From positions 62,001 to 126,000 of the forward strand of contig CAZIYJ010000003.1 of the NCBI GenBank assembly GCA_964543475.1: a stretch of DNA of 64,000 nucleotides, read 5' to 3'. The notes beneath the pieces are model-generated. The model saw only the letters and a program-made list of their open reading frames with translations. It was not told where the DNA came from and made no database searches. This stretch comes from JAYSYM01 sp964543475 (GTDB lineage Bacteria; Bdellovibrionota; Bdellovibrionia; Bdellovibrionales; JAMPXM01). The number at the start of each line of letters is the position of its first letter. Within the stretch, counting starts at the first letter, position 1. Positions 24,835 to 33,034 of this stretch are shown piece by piece. The position numbers and the translations under genes were made by a program.

Positions 24835-25176
24835 ATGGACGATATCAAAATTAAATTCCAAGGCTTTTCGCCAACAGAATTCACAGAAGCCTACTTCAAC
24901 GAAGTACTTCAGCGACTTCATGAAGAGGCTCCCGCTTCAAGTTTCATAAAGGCCACTGTTTCAAAAGTGAACGAGGGCTTTAAAGCAGTCGTACAAATCA
25001 ACTCGAGCGCGGGGCAATTTTTTGCGACTGCGCACGCTCGAAAGATTACTGATTTAGGGCATCAAATAGTTGCGAAGATGCATCGGCAGCTAGATCGGTG
25101 GAAGACGCTACGGCGCGATCACGAGACTTTGAGAAATCCACTTGAGTGGAGGGTCGATGAAAAGAGATCGGGTTAA
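24835..25176 (+). CDS. Ribosome hibernation factor-like protein (HPF/RaiA, S30EA family)
   Basis: I start at ATG 24835, which has GAGGAGGAG upstream. The 113-residue product begins MDDIKIKFQGFSPTEFTEAY, followed by a strand-helix pattern ending GQFFATAHARKITDLGHQIV and AKMHRQLDRWKTLRRDHETL. This fits the beta-alpha-beta-beta-beta-alpha fold of HPF/YfiA proteins that bind the decoding site of idle 30S subunits; the basic C-terminal helix is expected. It is the short form, without the dimerising C-terminal domain. The match is by pattern and not strong; another small RNA-binding protein is possible. Confidence 0.7.
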   Translation: MDDIKIKFQGFSPTEFTEAYFNEVLQRLHEEAPASSFIKATVSKVNEGFKAVVQINSSAGQFFATAHARKITDLGHQIVAKMHRQLDRWKTLRRDHETLRNPLEWRVDEKRSG

Positions 25177-25264
25177 TTTACATCAATATATTTTAGCGAT
25201 GATCGGACTCTTTGCACTTTTGGTGATCACAGAGAGCGCTTTATTTGGCTGGCCTCTGCGGTAG
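25157..25264 (+). CDS. Small single-helix membrane protein, 35 residues
   Basis: ATG 25157 lies within the 3' end of the hibernation factor gene in another frame and has GGAGGG just upstream. The product has a basic start (MKRDRVNLHQ) and a hydrophobic stretch (YILAMIGLFALLVITESALF, 11-30), as in small inner-membrane proteins. It overlaps the convergent small gene on the other strand by 38 nt. Too short for confident calling; the ribosome-binding site and helix are the only support. Confidence 0.35.
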   Translation: MKRDRVNLHQYILAMIGLFALLVITESALFGWPLR

Positions 25265-25388
25265 CTGTTGCTCGCGGGAGCTTTGCGCTTGCCGCGGGCT
25301 TTGTTGTTCGCGTGAGTTGAATCGCCGAGTAAGTTGTAACGGCAGTGATTATCATTAAACAAGCCATGTTCATCATGAAGAATTTCAT
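25227..25388 (-). CDS. Small membrane or secreted protein, 53 residues
   Basis: ATG 25388 has a strong AGGAGG 6 nt upstream; I prefer it to an upstream start. The product begins MKFFMMNMACLMIITAVTTY, a single membrane helix or signal anchor, and ends with a basic Ala-rich tail (KPAASAKLPRATATAEASQI). No family recognised. It lies between the convergent hibernation factor gene and the ABC1 kinase. Confidence 0.5.
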   Translation of the reverse strand: MKFFMMNMACLMIITAVTTYSAIQLTRTTKPAASAKLPRATATAEASQIKRSL

Positions 25389-25447
25389 GAGAAGCCTCCT
25401 TGATACTAAGAGGCTATCAGGTGGCAAGAAGGTTAATTGTCAGGGTT

Positions 25448-26818
25448 CTACTGCTTTTCGGTTAGGTACCGGTCAAGCAGGCTTCGGGAGTTGAGCTTAG
25501 CTCGCAGGACTGACAAGAAGATGAACACGCCACCTGTCTTTCGGTCCAGGAAGACGACTTCTCGCGGAGGTGCGCGAAGTTTAAAGTTAGAAATCAGACT
25601 GCCGACCATTTTCGTTAAGCGCTTCGGAAGATCGGTAGCTTTGTAATCGTAATCGCCTTCTTGAGTCACCGGCTCGGTCATCACAAAACAAAATTCAGCG
25701 AATATTTCTTTTAAGCGTTCGTCGTCGTTTGGCTCAGAGAATCCTAAAGCCTCTGCGGCCTTCTGAAGAGAGACTCTGTCTCGCACAAGAGACGCACGCA
25801 CCATCGCACGATAGTTCTTTAGCCATTGCTCATCGAAAGTTCTTAGCGCACCGAAATCTAATAAAATGAGCTTATCGTCATAGTCAGACGCATCGCTTCT
25901 GTAATGGGAACCGGGTACTTTTTGGATGCGGATTTTGTAGTTGCCGATGTGGGGGTCGGTTTGGACCCGGCCGAGTTTGAAGAGCTCTTGGTAGTATACT
26001 TCGAGGGCGATGAGGCCCAGAGAGTTTCGGCGCTCTTGTGAAAGTGCCGCAACTTCGGGGCTATCGACTCCGAAGCCTTCTTCGTAAGATGTCGCCAAGA
26101 CTTTTGAAGTTGAATAGCGTGGGTAAGTTTTTGGAACGATGATTCGCTTGTCACCCTTGAGTGCTTCTCTGAAGTAATTTGTGTACTCAAGCTCTTTTCG
26201 ATAATCAATTTCTTGCACGAGCATTTCTTTTACTTCTGTAAATAGCTCATCAAGGAGAGGCATGCTCGGAATTAGCTGAGCCATTCCAAAAATTCCCCGT
26301 AGCGTTCGAATATCGCTGTCGATCGCCTTTGCAACGCCTGGGTATTGAATTTTAAGTGCGATGCGCTCGCCAGTTTCGATAATAGTCGCTAAGTGAACTT
26401 GTCCAAGCGAAGCACTTGCGAGCGGAGTGTGCTCAATCTCGAGTTCTGAAAGTTTGTCAGCGCCGAGTTCTGCAACTAGCTCTTTTTTAATTGAGCGCCA
26501 CTGAAGTGGGGGCGACTGGTACTGAAGTGATTTTAAAATTGAATTTACTTCTGGCGGAAGAAAATGCTCGCCGTACATCGAGAGCATTTGGCCGACCTTC
26601 ATGAGGCTACCTTTAAGTTGCCCTAGCTCTGATGCAAGGGCCTTCACTTGCGCGAGCAAAAGATCTTGTAAGCGTTGCCCAGAGGCATCTTCTCCTGAAA
26701 TTAAATTCCCGAGCTTGTGAGCTGCGATACGGCTACTCGCACCGAGTGATAACTTTGCGAGAGAAAAACCTCGAGACATCATACTTGATCGAATTGATTT
26801 TAAGTCTTTCTTAGCCAT
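25448..26818 (-). CDS. ABC1/UbiB-family atypical kinase
   Basis: This family, which includes UbiB/COQ8, has a protein-kinase-like fold and supports quinone or isoprenoid lipid metabolism. ATG 26818 overlaps the upstream gene by 8 nt, giving 456 residues. Motifs: the KxGQ loop LKGSLMKVGQMLSMYG near the N-terminus, the Ala-rich loop PLASASLGQVH, the catalytic lysine strand IALKIQYPGV, and QTDPHIGNY followed by LILLDFGALR. Between those last two lies an extra stretch (IQKVPGSHYRSDASDYDD), and its DNA matches a dispersed repeat at 43225 and 44503. It is the last gene of a six-gene coupled operon headed by DNA repair enzymes, an odd position for a lipid-related kinase. Confidence 0.92.
   Translation of the reverse strand: MAKKDLKSIRSSMMSRGFSLAKLSLGASSRIAAHKLGNLISGEDASGQRLQDLLLAQVKALASELGQLKGSLMKVGQMLSMYGEHFLPPEVNSILKSLQYQSPPLQWRSIKKELVAELGADKLSELEIEHTPLASASLGQVHLATIIETGERIALKIQYPGVAKAIDSDIRTLRGIFGMAQLIPSMPLLDELFTEVKEMLVQEIDYRKELEYTNYFREALKGDKRIIVPKTYPRYSTSKVLATSYEEGFGVDSPEVAALSQERRNSLGLIALEVYYQELFKLGRVQTDPHIGNYKIRIQKVPGSHYRSDASDYDDKLILLDFGALRTFDEQWLKNYRAMVRASLVRDRVSLQKAAEALGFSEPNDDERLKEIFAEFCFVMTEPVTQEGDYDYKATDLPKRLTKMVGSLISNFKLRAPPREVVFLDRKTGGVFIFLSVLRAKLNSRSLLDRYLTEKQ
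25898..25924 (-). repeat. GGTACC-type dispersed repeat inside the ABC1 gene
   Basis: These 27 nt match 44518-44544 with three differences, covering the GGGAACCGGGTAC core. Read in the gene they encode part of the extra KVPGSHYRS segment. It is the coding copy of the element found intergenically at 43225-43268 and 44503-44546. Confidence 0.5.
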
Positions 26819-27341
26819 CTGATTCGCATTGAGTGAAATCACTCCACTGAGCAAAGTCGAAATTCTTTAAACTTAAAAGGCACTCTAAAGTTTGTTCAGC
26901 CGTTTCGATCATTGATTGAAGCGATTGAACGCGCTCAGGGCTCAGCCGAACTTCGCCTTCAGTTGAAAGGGGAAGTGATTTTGCAGCCGAAGAAACTCGG
27001 TTGAGCATGCGCCGTTCGCGCTTTCGTAACACTGCCGTAATTGTGTGAGTGATATCTGGATTCGCCGAGTAGGTCGTGGTGCCGTGCTCACTTTTTCCGG
27101 CTATTTGAATAACGTCGTGATCTAAAAGTTCGGCAAGCGACATGCTCATCAAAGCTTTTGAAACATCGAGTCTTCGGATCAGAGAGCCTGCATCAAGCGG
27201 TTCGTGCGATAGAAAAATATGAGTCCAGATTCGGCCATGAATGGTTTTAAAACCCCAATACTCCATAAATGCGCCCACTTGATCGGCAACGTCACTTAAT
27301 TCTGGTGGTACTCGGAGTTTGTCCATGTCTTTAGTTATCAT
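26811..27341 (-). CDS. GbsR/MarR-type winged-helix regulator
   Basis: The 176-residue protein has VADQVGAFMEYWGFKTIHGR then IWTHIFLSHEPLDAGSLIRR, the GbsR-family opening, and a winged helix (LDVSKALMSMSLAELLDHDVI). A C-terminal helical part (100-170) probably dimerises. It is closely related to the gene at 35049-35693. It overlaps pdeM (4 nt) and the ABC1 gene (8 nt) in the repair operon, so it may regulate that operon in response to an unknown ligand. Signal unknown. Confidence 0.85.
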   Translation of the reverse strand: MITKDMDKLRVPPELSDVADQVGAFMEYWGFKTIHGRIWTHIFLSHEPLDAGSLIRRLDVSKALMSMSLAELLDHDVIQIAGKSEHGTTTYSANPDITHTITAVLRKRERRMLNRVSSAAKSLPLSTEGEVRLSPERVQSLQSMIETAEQTLECLLSLKNFDFAQWSDFTQCESDG

Positions 27342-27973
27342 ACTTTAATTACTTGTCCATCTGCGATTACCAGCAACTGATCGCCCTCCTTTTTCTTCAC
27401 ATCCACCCCTCCGGTAAAGAAGCTAAAAGCCGGAAGCTGTGCACAGTCCTTACGAATCCAAAAGCACGGCAGGCGAAGTGAGTCTCCTTTTCGGTAGAGT
27501 CGAGCCATGGGGTGCAGATGGCCGCTAAACACGAAGCGATCGGTGTTACTGACTTCGTCATGCGAAAAAATAAACTCTTCTTCAATTGTATCACCAGATT
27601 CTTCATCAATACGCCATGAAGGTGGGGCATCGAAGTGTCGATCATGATTTCCTAAAATCAGGTGGAAATAAAAGTTAGTACTTGCACGCCACTTCGCAAC
27701 CTCATCGATAACCGCGGGGGTTAAACCTTTTGTAGAGTGAATCAGGTCACCCAAAACCATAAGTCGTTTTGCTTTGGTTGTGACAAGAGCCTCATTCAAT
27801 CTTGCTAAGTCATCTTTAAGAATTCCGGCCGGAATGGGCACCCCGTGATTTTGAAATACTTCAGTTTTTCCCCAGTGGAGGTCGGCAGCAAAGAGAGTCG
27901 ATTTTTCTCGCCAGAACATAGTTCTAGATCCCAGGAAGTCGAACGTCTGACCACGAATTGTTAAACTGATCAT
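27338..27973 (-). CDS. pdeM: Ligase-associated DNA damage response phosphoesterase PdeM
   Basis: I start at ATG 27973, overlapping the helicase stop (ATGA); the longer frame lies inside the helicase gene. The 211-residue metallophosphoesterase shows LFAADLHWGKTEVFQNHGVP (D-x-H), LMVLGDLIHS (GD), LILGNHDRH (GNHD) and FVFSGHLHPM (GHxH), the full two-metal set. A homologue in the known Lhr-Exo-ligase cluster is called PdeM. Its DNA or nucleotide substrate is not established. It is translated directly after the helicase. Confidence 0.93.
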   Translation of the reverse strand: MISLTIRGQTFDFLGSRTMFWREKSTLFAADLHWGKTEVFQNHGVPIPAGILKDDLARLNEALVTTKAKRLMVLGDLIHSTKGLTPAVIDEVAKWRASTNFYFHLILGNHDRHFDAPPSWRIDEESGDTIEEEFIFSHDEVSNTDRFVFSGHLHPMARLYRKGDSLRLPCFWIRKDCAQLPAFSFFTGGVDVKKKEGDQLLVIADGQVIKV

Positions 27974-30381
27974 GAGAACGAACTCCACTGCTCTTTCATT
28001 TTCTCTAAGCGCTGAGAGAGAGTTTCGGTTGAAAGTCGTGCCGACAAACGTTCGGCAATGAGTGGGAATCCAAGCGGCGATGGCCTTTGGATATTTCGAA
28101 TGCAAAGATCGCTCTTTTGTAGTCGCTCGAGCGTAGTGAGAAGGCGCGAGTTCTCAAGCTGCTTTTCGAGCACCTGACGCTCGGCTTGTTTAATGAGTAA
28201 ATTGTGTTCGTCATATTTCCTGAAGACATCATAGAGGAGTGAAGAACTCACTTGAACTTGCCGCATCGATTTTTCTTTTCCCGGGAGAGTTTGCTGAACT
28301 AGGCCGGCGACTCTTGCGATTTCTCTGAACTCTGACTTCGCAAGTTCCGCTAAATTCATGCTGCGATGGAGGTCTTCGATAAGTTGATCAGTCGAGAAAA
28401 GAGATTTGGTGATAAATCTCTCGTACGGAAAAGGCTCGGGGCTTACAAGTTCAAAGCCGTAGTCGTTAACTGAAGCTGAGAAGGTCGCCGGCTTTTGGCT
28501 AGCAAGCCGAAGTGCGATGAGTGCAGCTAGGCCCTCATGAAGTGAGCGCCCGTCGAAAGGATAAATAAAGAGATGATGGCCTTCGCGAGTGACGCAAGTT
28601 TCTACAAGCAACTCGTTAAGGTGGGGGATCGCCGAGATTTTACGTTGCGCTTTTAGAATATGTTGCACGGCAAAGATTTCAGGGCCGATAAGTTGTCCGC
28701 GTTCGGCTTGATCTAAAGTTGATCTTAGGGCGTGTGAAAGAGAGGTCGAAAACGGAAGTCTGCTGCCGGCCCAAACAGAAACAAGAGCTGCGGGCTTTTT
28801 TGCAAGTTTGACTTGAGCTTTAAGGTCTTTCATTCGAATGAATTCTAAATTGCGTCCGCCAAAGACGAACACGTCACCTTTTCTTAAGCGCGAGATAAAG
28901 CTCTCTTCGATTGTTCCAATTTTTTTTCCGGCTTGAAAAGTAACTTGAACTCCGGCATCCGAAATAATTGTTCCGATGTTCATTCGGTGAAGTCTTGCAA
29001 TTTTTGGTTTCTCAACGATGTAGCGTCCGTAGAACTCTTTGACTCGGTGATAGTTTGAGTAATTTCTGAGAGTAGCGCCTCCGCTGACTACAAATTCAAT
29101 TGCCCAATTGAGCTCGTCTTTTGTGAGGCTAGAAAAGGAGTAGGCTGACGTCACTTCATTATAGATTTCTTCTTTGCTAAAGCCACCGCCGAGTGCGCGA
29201 GTAACTAAGTACTGAGTTAGAACGTCCATTGGTTTATTCAGTGAAAGTCGAGGTTCGATTTCCTTTCTCAATACTGCTTGTCGTGCCGCTGCTATTTCTA
29301 CGAGTTCGAGTGCGTGAGTTGGAACAAAAAGCATCATGCAGCTTTCGCCAGGTCGGTGGCCCGATCGCCCAGCACGTTGAATCAAGCGGGCAATACCTTT
29401 GGGTGAGCCAATTTGAACGACGCGCTCGACTAATCCAAAATCAACGCCAAGGTCTAGAGACGAAGTACAGACAACGAACGAAATTCCGCCATTTTTAATT
29501 CCGTGCTCAACTCTCTCTCGCTCAGAGCGGTCGAGTGATCCGTGATGAAGGGCAATTCTCGAAGTCCATTCTGGTTTTATTTCGACGAGTGCTTGGTACC
29601 ATCGCTCAGCTTGCGAACGGGTGTTCGTAAAAATTAAAGTCGATTTCTCTAGATCAAGCCACTCAGATAGAGGCTTAGTCATTTTGATTCCGAGATGACC
29701 GGCCCAAGGAAATGTGTCGAGCTGATCGGGAATCAACGACTCGATATGAATTGGCCTCGGCATTTCAGCTTGGATAATTCGAGGAGAACTTTTACTTCCC
29801 GAAGCAGCAAGCGCAGCCTCTTCGAGATTTGCGACGGTGGCAGTGAGCGCCCAAGTGCGAAGCTTCGGGCTAATCATTCTAAGTCTTGCTAGTCCAAGCT
29901 CCATTAGCGAGCCGCGCTTTGATTGAATCAGCTCATGCCACTCATCAACGATCACGCACTCAAGATTTTTAAATTGCTCAGCCGATTCGTTGTAGCTGAG
30001 CAAAAGTTGAAGCGACTCAGGCGTTGTGACTAGAATTTCGGGCAAGTTTATTTTTTGTTTAGCCCTTGTCGATGGCTTTGTGTCACCGGTGCGGCTTCCG
30101 ACTGCGATTGAAAGTTTGAGGTCATCAATTGGCTTGCGAAGTGCGAGTTCGATGTCTCGAGAAACTGCTTTTAGCGGAGTGACGTATAAAACTCTTAAGC
30201 CAGAATTCTTTTTAAGATTCTGCTGCATGAGACTTGCAAGAGGCCCCATAAAAGCTGCATAAGTTTTGCCTGAGCCGGTTGGCACATGGATGAGGCCACT
30301 TTCGCCATTGAAATACGCGCTCCATGCATCGGTTTGAAACTGGTAAGGTGACCAGCCTTGCTGCTTAAACCAGGGGTTCAT
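27970..30381 (-). CDS. Ligase-associated DEXH-box helicase (Lhr-like)
   Basis: The 803-residue superfamily 2 helicase has the Q-like lead GWSPYQFQTDAW, Walker A HVPTGSGKTYAAFMGPL, VIVDEWHELIQSKRG (DEWH box), WALTATVANLEEA, and the helicase C motif QRAGRSGHRPGES, then the Lhr winged-helix and C-terminal domains. It matches the 'ligase-associated DNA damage response DEXH box helicase' class, a core Lhr, used with the ligase and exonuclease encoded upstream. Its start overlaps the ligase by 17 nt. Confidence 0.95.
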   Translation of the reverse strand: MNPWFKQQGWSPYQFQTDAWSAYFNGESGLIHVPTGSGKTYAAFMGPLASLMQQNLKKNSGLRVLYVTPLKAVSRDIELALRKPIDDLKLSIAVGSRTGDTKPSTRAKQKINLPEILVTTPESLQLLLSYNESAEQFKNLECVIVDEWHELIQSKRGSLMELGLARLRMISPKLRTWALTATVANLEEAALAASGSKSSPRIIQAEMPRPIHIESLIPDQLDTFPWAGHLGIKMTKPLSEWLDLEKSTLIFTNTRSQAERWYQALVEIKPEWTSRIALHHGSLDRSERERVEHGIKNGGISFVVCTSSLDLGVDFGLVERVVQIGSPKGIARLIQRAGRSGHRPGESCMMLFVPTHALELVEIAAARQAVLRKEIEPRLSLNKPMDVLTQYLVTRALGGGFSKEEIYNEVTSAYSFSSLTKDELNWAIEFVVSGGATLRNYSNYHRVKEFYGRYIVEKPKIARLHRMNIGTIISDAGVQVTFQAGKKIGTIEESFISRLRKGDVFVFGGRNLEFIRMKDLKAQVKLAKKPAALVSVWAGSRLPFSTSLSHALRSTLDQAERGQLIGPEIFAVQHILKAQRKISAIPHLNELLVETCVTREGHHLFIYPFDGRSLHEGLAALIALRLASQKPATFSASVNDYGFELVSPEPFPYERFITKSLFSTDQLIEDLHRSMNLAELAKSEFREIARVAGLVQQTLPGKEKSMRQVQVSSSLLYDVFRKYDEHNLLIKQAERQVLEKQLENSRLLTTLERLQKSDLCIRNIQRPSPLGFPLIAERLSARLSTETLSQRLEKMKEQWSSFS

Positions 30382-31996
30382 GTAGCAGCTCTCTTAAAGT
30401 CTCAATGGTATCTGCATCTTTTGGTTTTTTGTCTGATCGCCACTTCGAGATCCGAGGGAATCTAAGTGCGATGCCTGCTTTGTGTCGCGGAGATTCAGCG
30501 ATGCCTTCAAACGCAAGTTCGAATACGTGCTCGGGGTCGACTGATCTTACGGGGCCAAACTTATCTTTTGTGTGACGTCTGATCCAGTGATCTAGCTTTC
30601 CGATTTCTTCGTCGGTGAGGCCTGAGTAGGCTTTTGCAATCGGAACCAACTCTTCTTCTTTCCAGACTGCAAAAGTGTAATCAGTAAAGAGATTTGCTCT
30701 ACGGCCTGATCCAGACTGTGCATAAATAAGAACGGCATCGACGGTGTAAGGTTCAATTTTCCACTTCCACCAATCGCCGCGTTTTCGTCCGGTTTGATAT
30801 GTCGAAGTTTTTCGCTTTAGCATTAATCCTTCGACTTCGCGCGAACGGCTTTCTGTTCGTTTTTCAGCGAGTTCTGTCCACGAATCAAATTCAACAACCG
30901 GAGAAAGTTGAAAGATCTGTGATTTGCCATCGATAAGATGCTCAAGCTGCTTTCGTCTCTCAATCATCGGCATCTCTCTAAAGTCTTGATGTTCGTATTC
31001 AAGCAAATCGTAAAGCATGAATGCAGCAGGGGCGTCTGTGAGAATGGCTTTGGTGATTTTTTTTCGGCCAATTCGTTTTTGGAGTGTTGAGAAGGGGAGC
31101 ACTTTACCATCGCGATAGGCAAGGACTTCACCGTCAAGGACAACGCCTTCCGGGAGCGTCAGAGCTGCTTGGGCTATTTCTGGAAAACGTTCGGTAATCA
31201 GCTCTTCGCCTCTCGACCATAGATAGACATCTTGACCGCGGCGTATGAGTTGGCCGCGAATTCCGTCCCACTTCCATTCGGCTTGCCATTCACTGGGTTC
31301 GCCAATCTCTTCAATTTCTTTTTCGAGAGGTGATGCAAGAAAAAATGGATACGGTTGCGATTCAACTTTTAGATTGCTGCCTTCTTCAAAAAGTTGATCG
31401 AAAGCTTCAGGGTTTGGCTCCCATTTTCCCATCAGTCGGTGAGACATCTCGGCTGTCGTAAGGTTCGTACCTTTAATCTCTGAAACCTTTGCGAGAGCTC
31501 TCACAACCAATGTTTGCGAGACTCCCACTCGAAATGCACCAGTGAGAAGTTTATTGAGAATAAAAATTTGAAATTCATTTAGCTCTGACCACCACCGAAG
31601 AATGCTTGCGCGCTGTTCTTCGTGTTCCATTTGCTTTAAGGGAAGAATGCGATCATGCATCCATTCGTGAAGGCAAAGTTCTTCAGCTTTTACCTCGGGA
31701 TTAACGCCGCTACTGCGAAGCGAGCCAATCAGTAATGCGCAAAGCTCAGCCGTATCACCAACAGACGAGTAAGACTCAGTCACAAGCCAATCAGAAACTT
31801 TGGTTACTTGCATGGTCCAGGTTCGAAGGTCACCGCTGGCGATGAGACGCTTCACGCGCTGCCCAGTTAATAAATAAAGTGCCCAGGCTGCATCGGCTGA
31901 GTTTACTTCTGAGAAGTAGCGAGTCATCGCATCGACTTTTGCATTGGTGCTCGTGGTTGAATCTAGTTCGTTAAAGAGGCGAGCAAAGCGTTTCAT
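30365..31996 (-). CDS. ATP-dependent DNA ligase
   Basis: The 543-residue ligase seals nicks using ATP. An N-terminal DNA-binding domain (1-200) precedes the adenylation motif EWKWDGIRGQLIRR (lysine nucleophile), then LWSRGEELITERFPEIAQ (motif III), LDGEVLAYRDG, EGLMLKRKTSTYQTGRK and WWKWK, followed by an OB domain. The architecture is the LigB/LigC-like class carried in the Lhr-exonuclease-PdeM cluster. It is translated from the exonuclease stop (4-nt overlap). It supplements, not replaces, the NAD-dependent LigA, which is not in this window. Confidence 0.95.
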   Translation of the reverse strand: MKRFARLFNELDSTTSTNAKVDAMTRYFSEVNSADAAWALYLLTGQRVKRLIASGDLRTWTMQVTKVSDWLVTESYSSVGDTAELCALLIGSLRSSGVNPEVKAEELCLHEWMHDRILPLKQMEHEEQRASILRWWSELNEFQIFILNKLLTGAFRVGVSQTLVVRALAKVSEIKGTNLTTAEMSHRLMGKWEPNPEAFDQLFEEGSNLKVESQPYPFFLASPLEKEIEEIGEPSEWQAEWKWDGIRGQLIRRGQDVYLWSRGEELITERFPEIAQAALTLPEGVVLDGEVLAYRDGKVLPFSTLQKRIGRKKITKAILTDAPAAFMLYDLLEYEHQDFREMPMIERRKQLEHLIDGKSQIFQLSPVVEFDSWTELAEKRTESRSREVEGLMLKRKTSTYQTGRKRGDWWKWKIEPYTVDAVLIYAQSGSGRRANLFTDYTFAVWKEEELVPIAKAYSGLTDEEIGKLDHWIRRHTKDKFGPVRSVDPEHVFELAFEGIAESPRHKAGIALRFPRISKWRSDKKPKDADTIETLRELLHEPLV

Positions 31997-33012
31997 GCGG
32001 TTGGCTCGACGGGCGACGAGTCTTCTTCTTCGCCGTAGTGTGTAGCAAGTGGTTCGGCCGAAATTCCTTGCTCCTTTAAATGCCTTACCAGAGTTTCTGA
32101 ATAGCCGTGAGTAGCGAGAACTTTTTTTGCACCAGTTTCTTTTGCAGTTCTAACAAGATCGAAAAAATCAGCGTGATCCGAAAGCACAAAACCCTTATCA
32201 AATCCTTTTCGCCTTCTGTTGCCTCTTACTCGCATCCATCCACTGGCAAAAGCTGTGTCGACATCTTTGAAGCGCTTCATCCAAGTGCTTCGGTACGCTG
32301 AAGGCGGAGCAATAATCAGATCCGTCGAGAAATCATATTTTTTGTCCATTTCTGAAGGAAGCTTAGTTGGCAACATCTTGATGCCTTCTTCTCTATAGAT
32401 CTTAGTAAGTGCTTCAACAGCTCCGTGCACAAAAACAGTTTTGTCAGTGAAGCGAGTGAGCTCTGAGAGAACTCTTTGCGCTTTACCAAGCGAATAGCAG
32501 AGAAGAAGTGATGGTCTTTTTTCGCTCGCATTGAGTTGCCACCAGTCAAAAATATCTTGAGCGATCTCTTCGCCGGTTTGCCAGCGATAAATCGGAAGAG
32601 CGAAGGTTGCTTCAGTGATAAAAACATCGCACGGCACGACTTCGAATGCGTCACAGCTCGGATCATCGCTTCTTTTGTAGTCGCCTGAGACAACCCAAAC
32701 TTCTCCGTCGCACTCGACTCTAATTTGCGCTGATCCGAGGATGTGGCCTGCGGGGTGAAACGAAACTTCGACATCGCCAAGTTTCTTTTTCATCCCCCAA
32801 GGGAGTGCATCGACTTTTGCAGTTTGCTCTTCGTCTCGTAGACGATGGCGCGTGAGCTTTAGGCCTCGCTCTGAGCAAATATATTTTTGGCTGCCCCATC
32901 TCGCATGATCGCTGTGAGCATGCGTAATTAGTGCAAGCGGCACAGGCTTCCATGGATCAACATAGAAACCTCCGCGTTCACAAAAAAGTCCACACTCATT
33001 GACTCGCAACAA
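31993..33012 (-). CDS. Ligase-associated MBL-fold exonuclease
   Basis: The 339-residue protein has the metallo-beta-lactamase signature LITHAHSDHARWGSQKYICS, AGHILGSAQI, VVSGDYKRSDD and the beta-CASP-like C-terminal HADFFDLV..AKKVLATHGY, matching the 'ligase-associated DNA damage response exonuclease' class (Snm1/Artemis-like). It is the first gene of the repair operon, running exonuclease, ligase, helicase, PdeM, regulator, kinase. The start is uncertain: two TTG codons at 33012 and 33009 are possible and no strong ribosome-binding site is visible. It is divergent from photolyase. Confidence 0.92.
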   Translation of the reverse strand: MLRVNECGLFCERGGFYVDPWKPVPLALITHAHSDHARWGSQKYICSERGLKLTRHRLRDEEQTAKVDALPWGMKKKLGDVEVSFHPAGHILGSAQIRVECDGEVWVVSGDYKRSDDPSCDAFEVVPCDVFITEATFALPIYRWQTGEEIAQDIFDWWQLNASEKRPSLLLCYSLGKAQRVLSELTRFTDKTVFVHGAVEALTKIYREEGIKMLPTKLPSEMDKKYDFSTDLIIAPPSAYRSTWMKRFKDVDTAFASGWMRVRGNRRRKGFDKGFVLSDHADFFDLVRTAKETGAKKVLATHGYSETLVRHLKEQGISAEPLATHYGEEEDSSPVEPTA

Positions 33013-33034
33013 CGGAGCGATAGTATCCCCTTAT

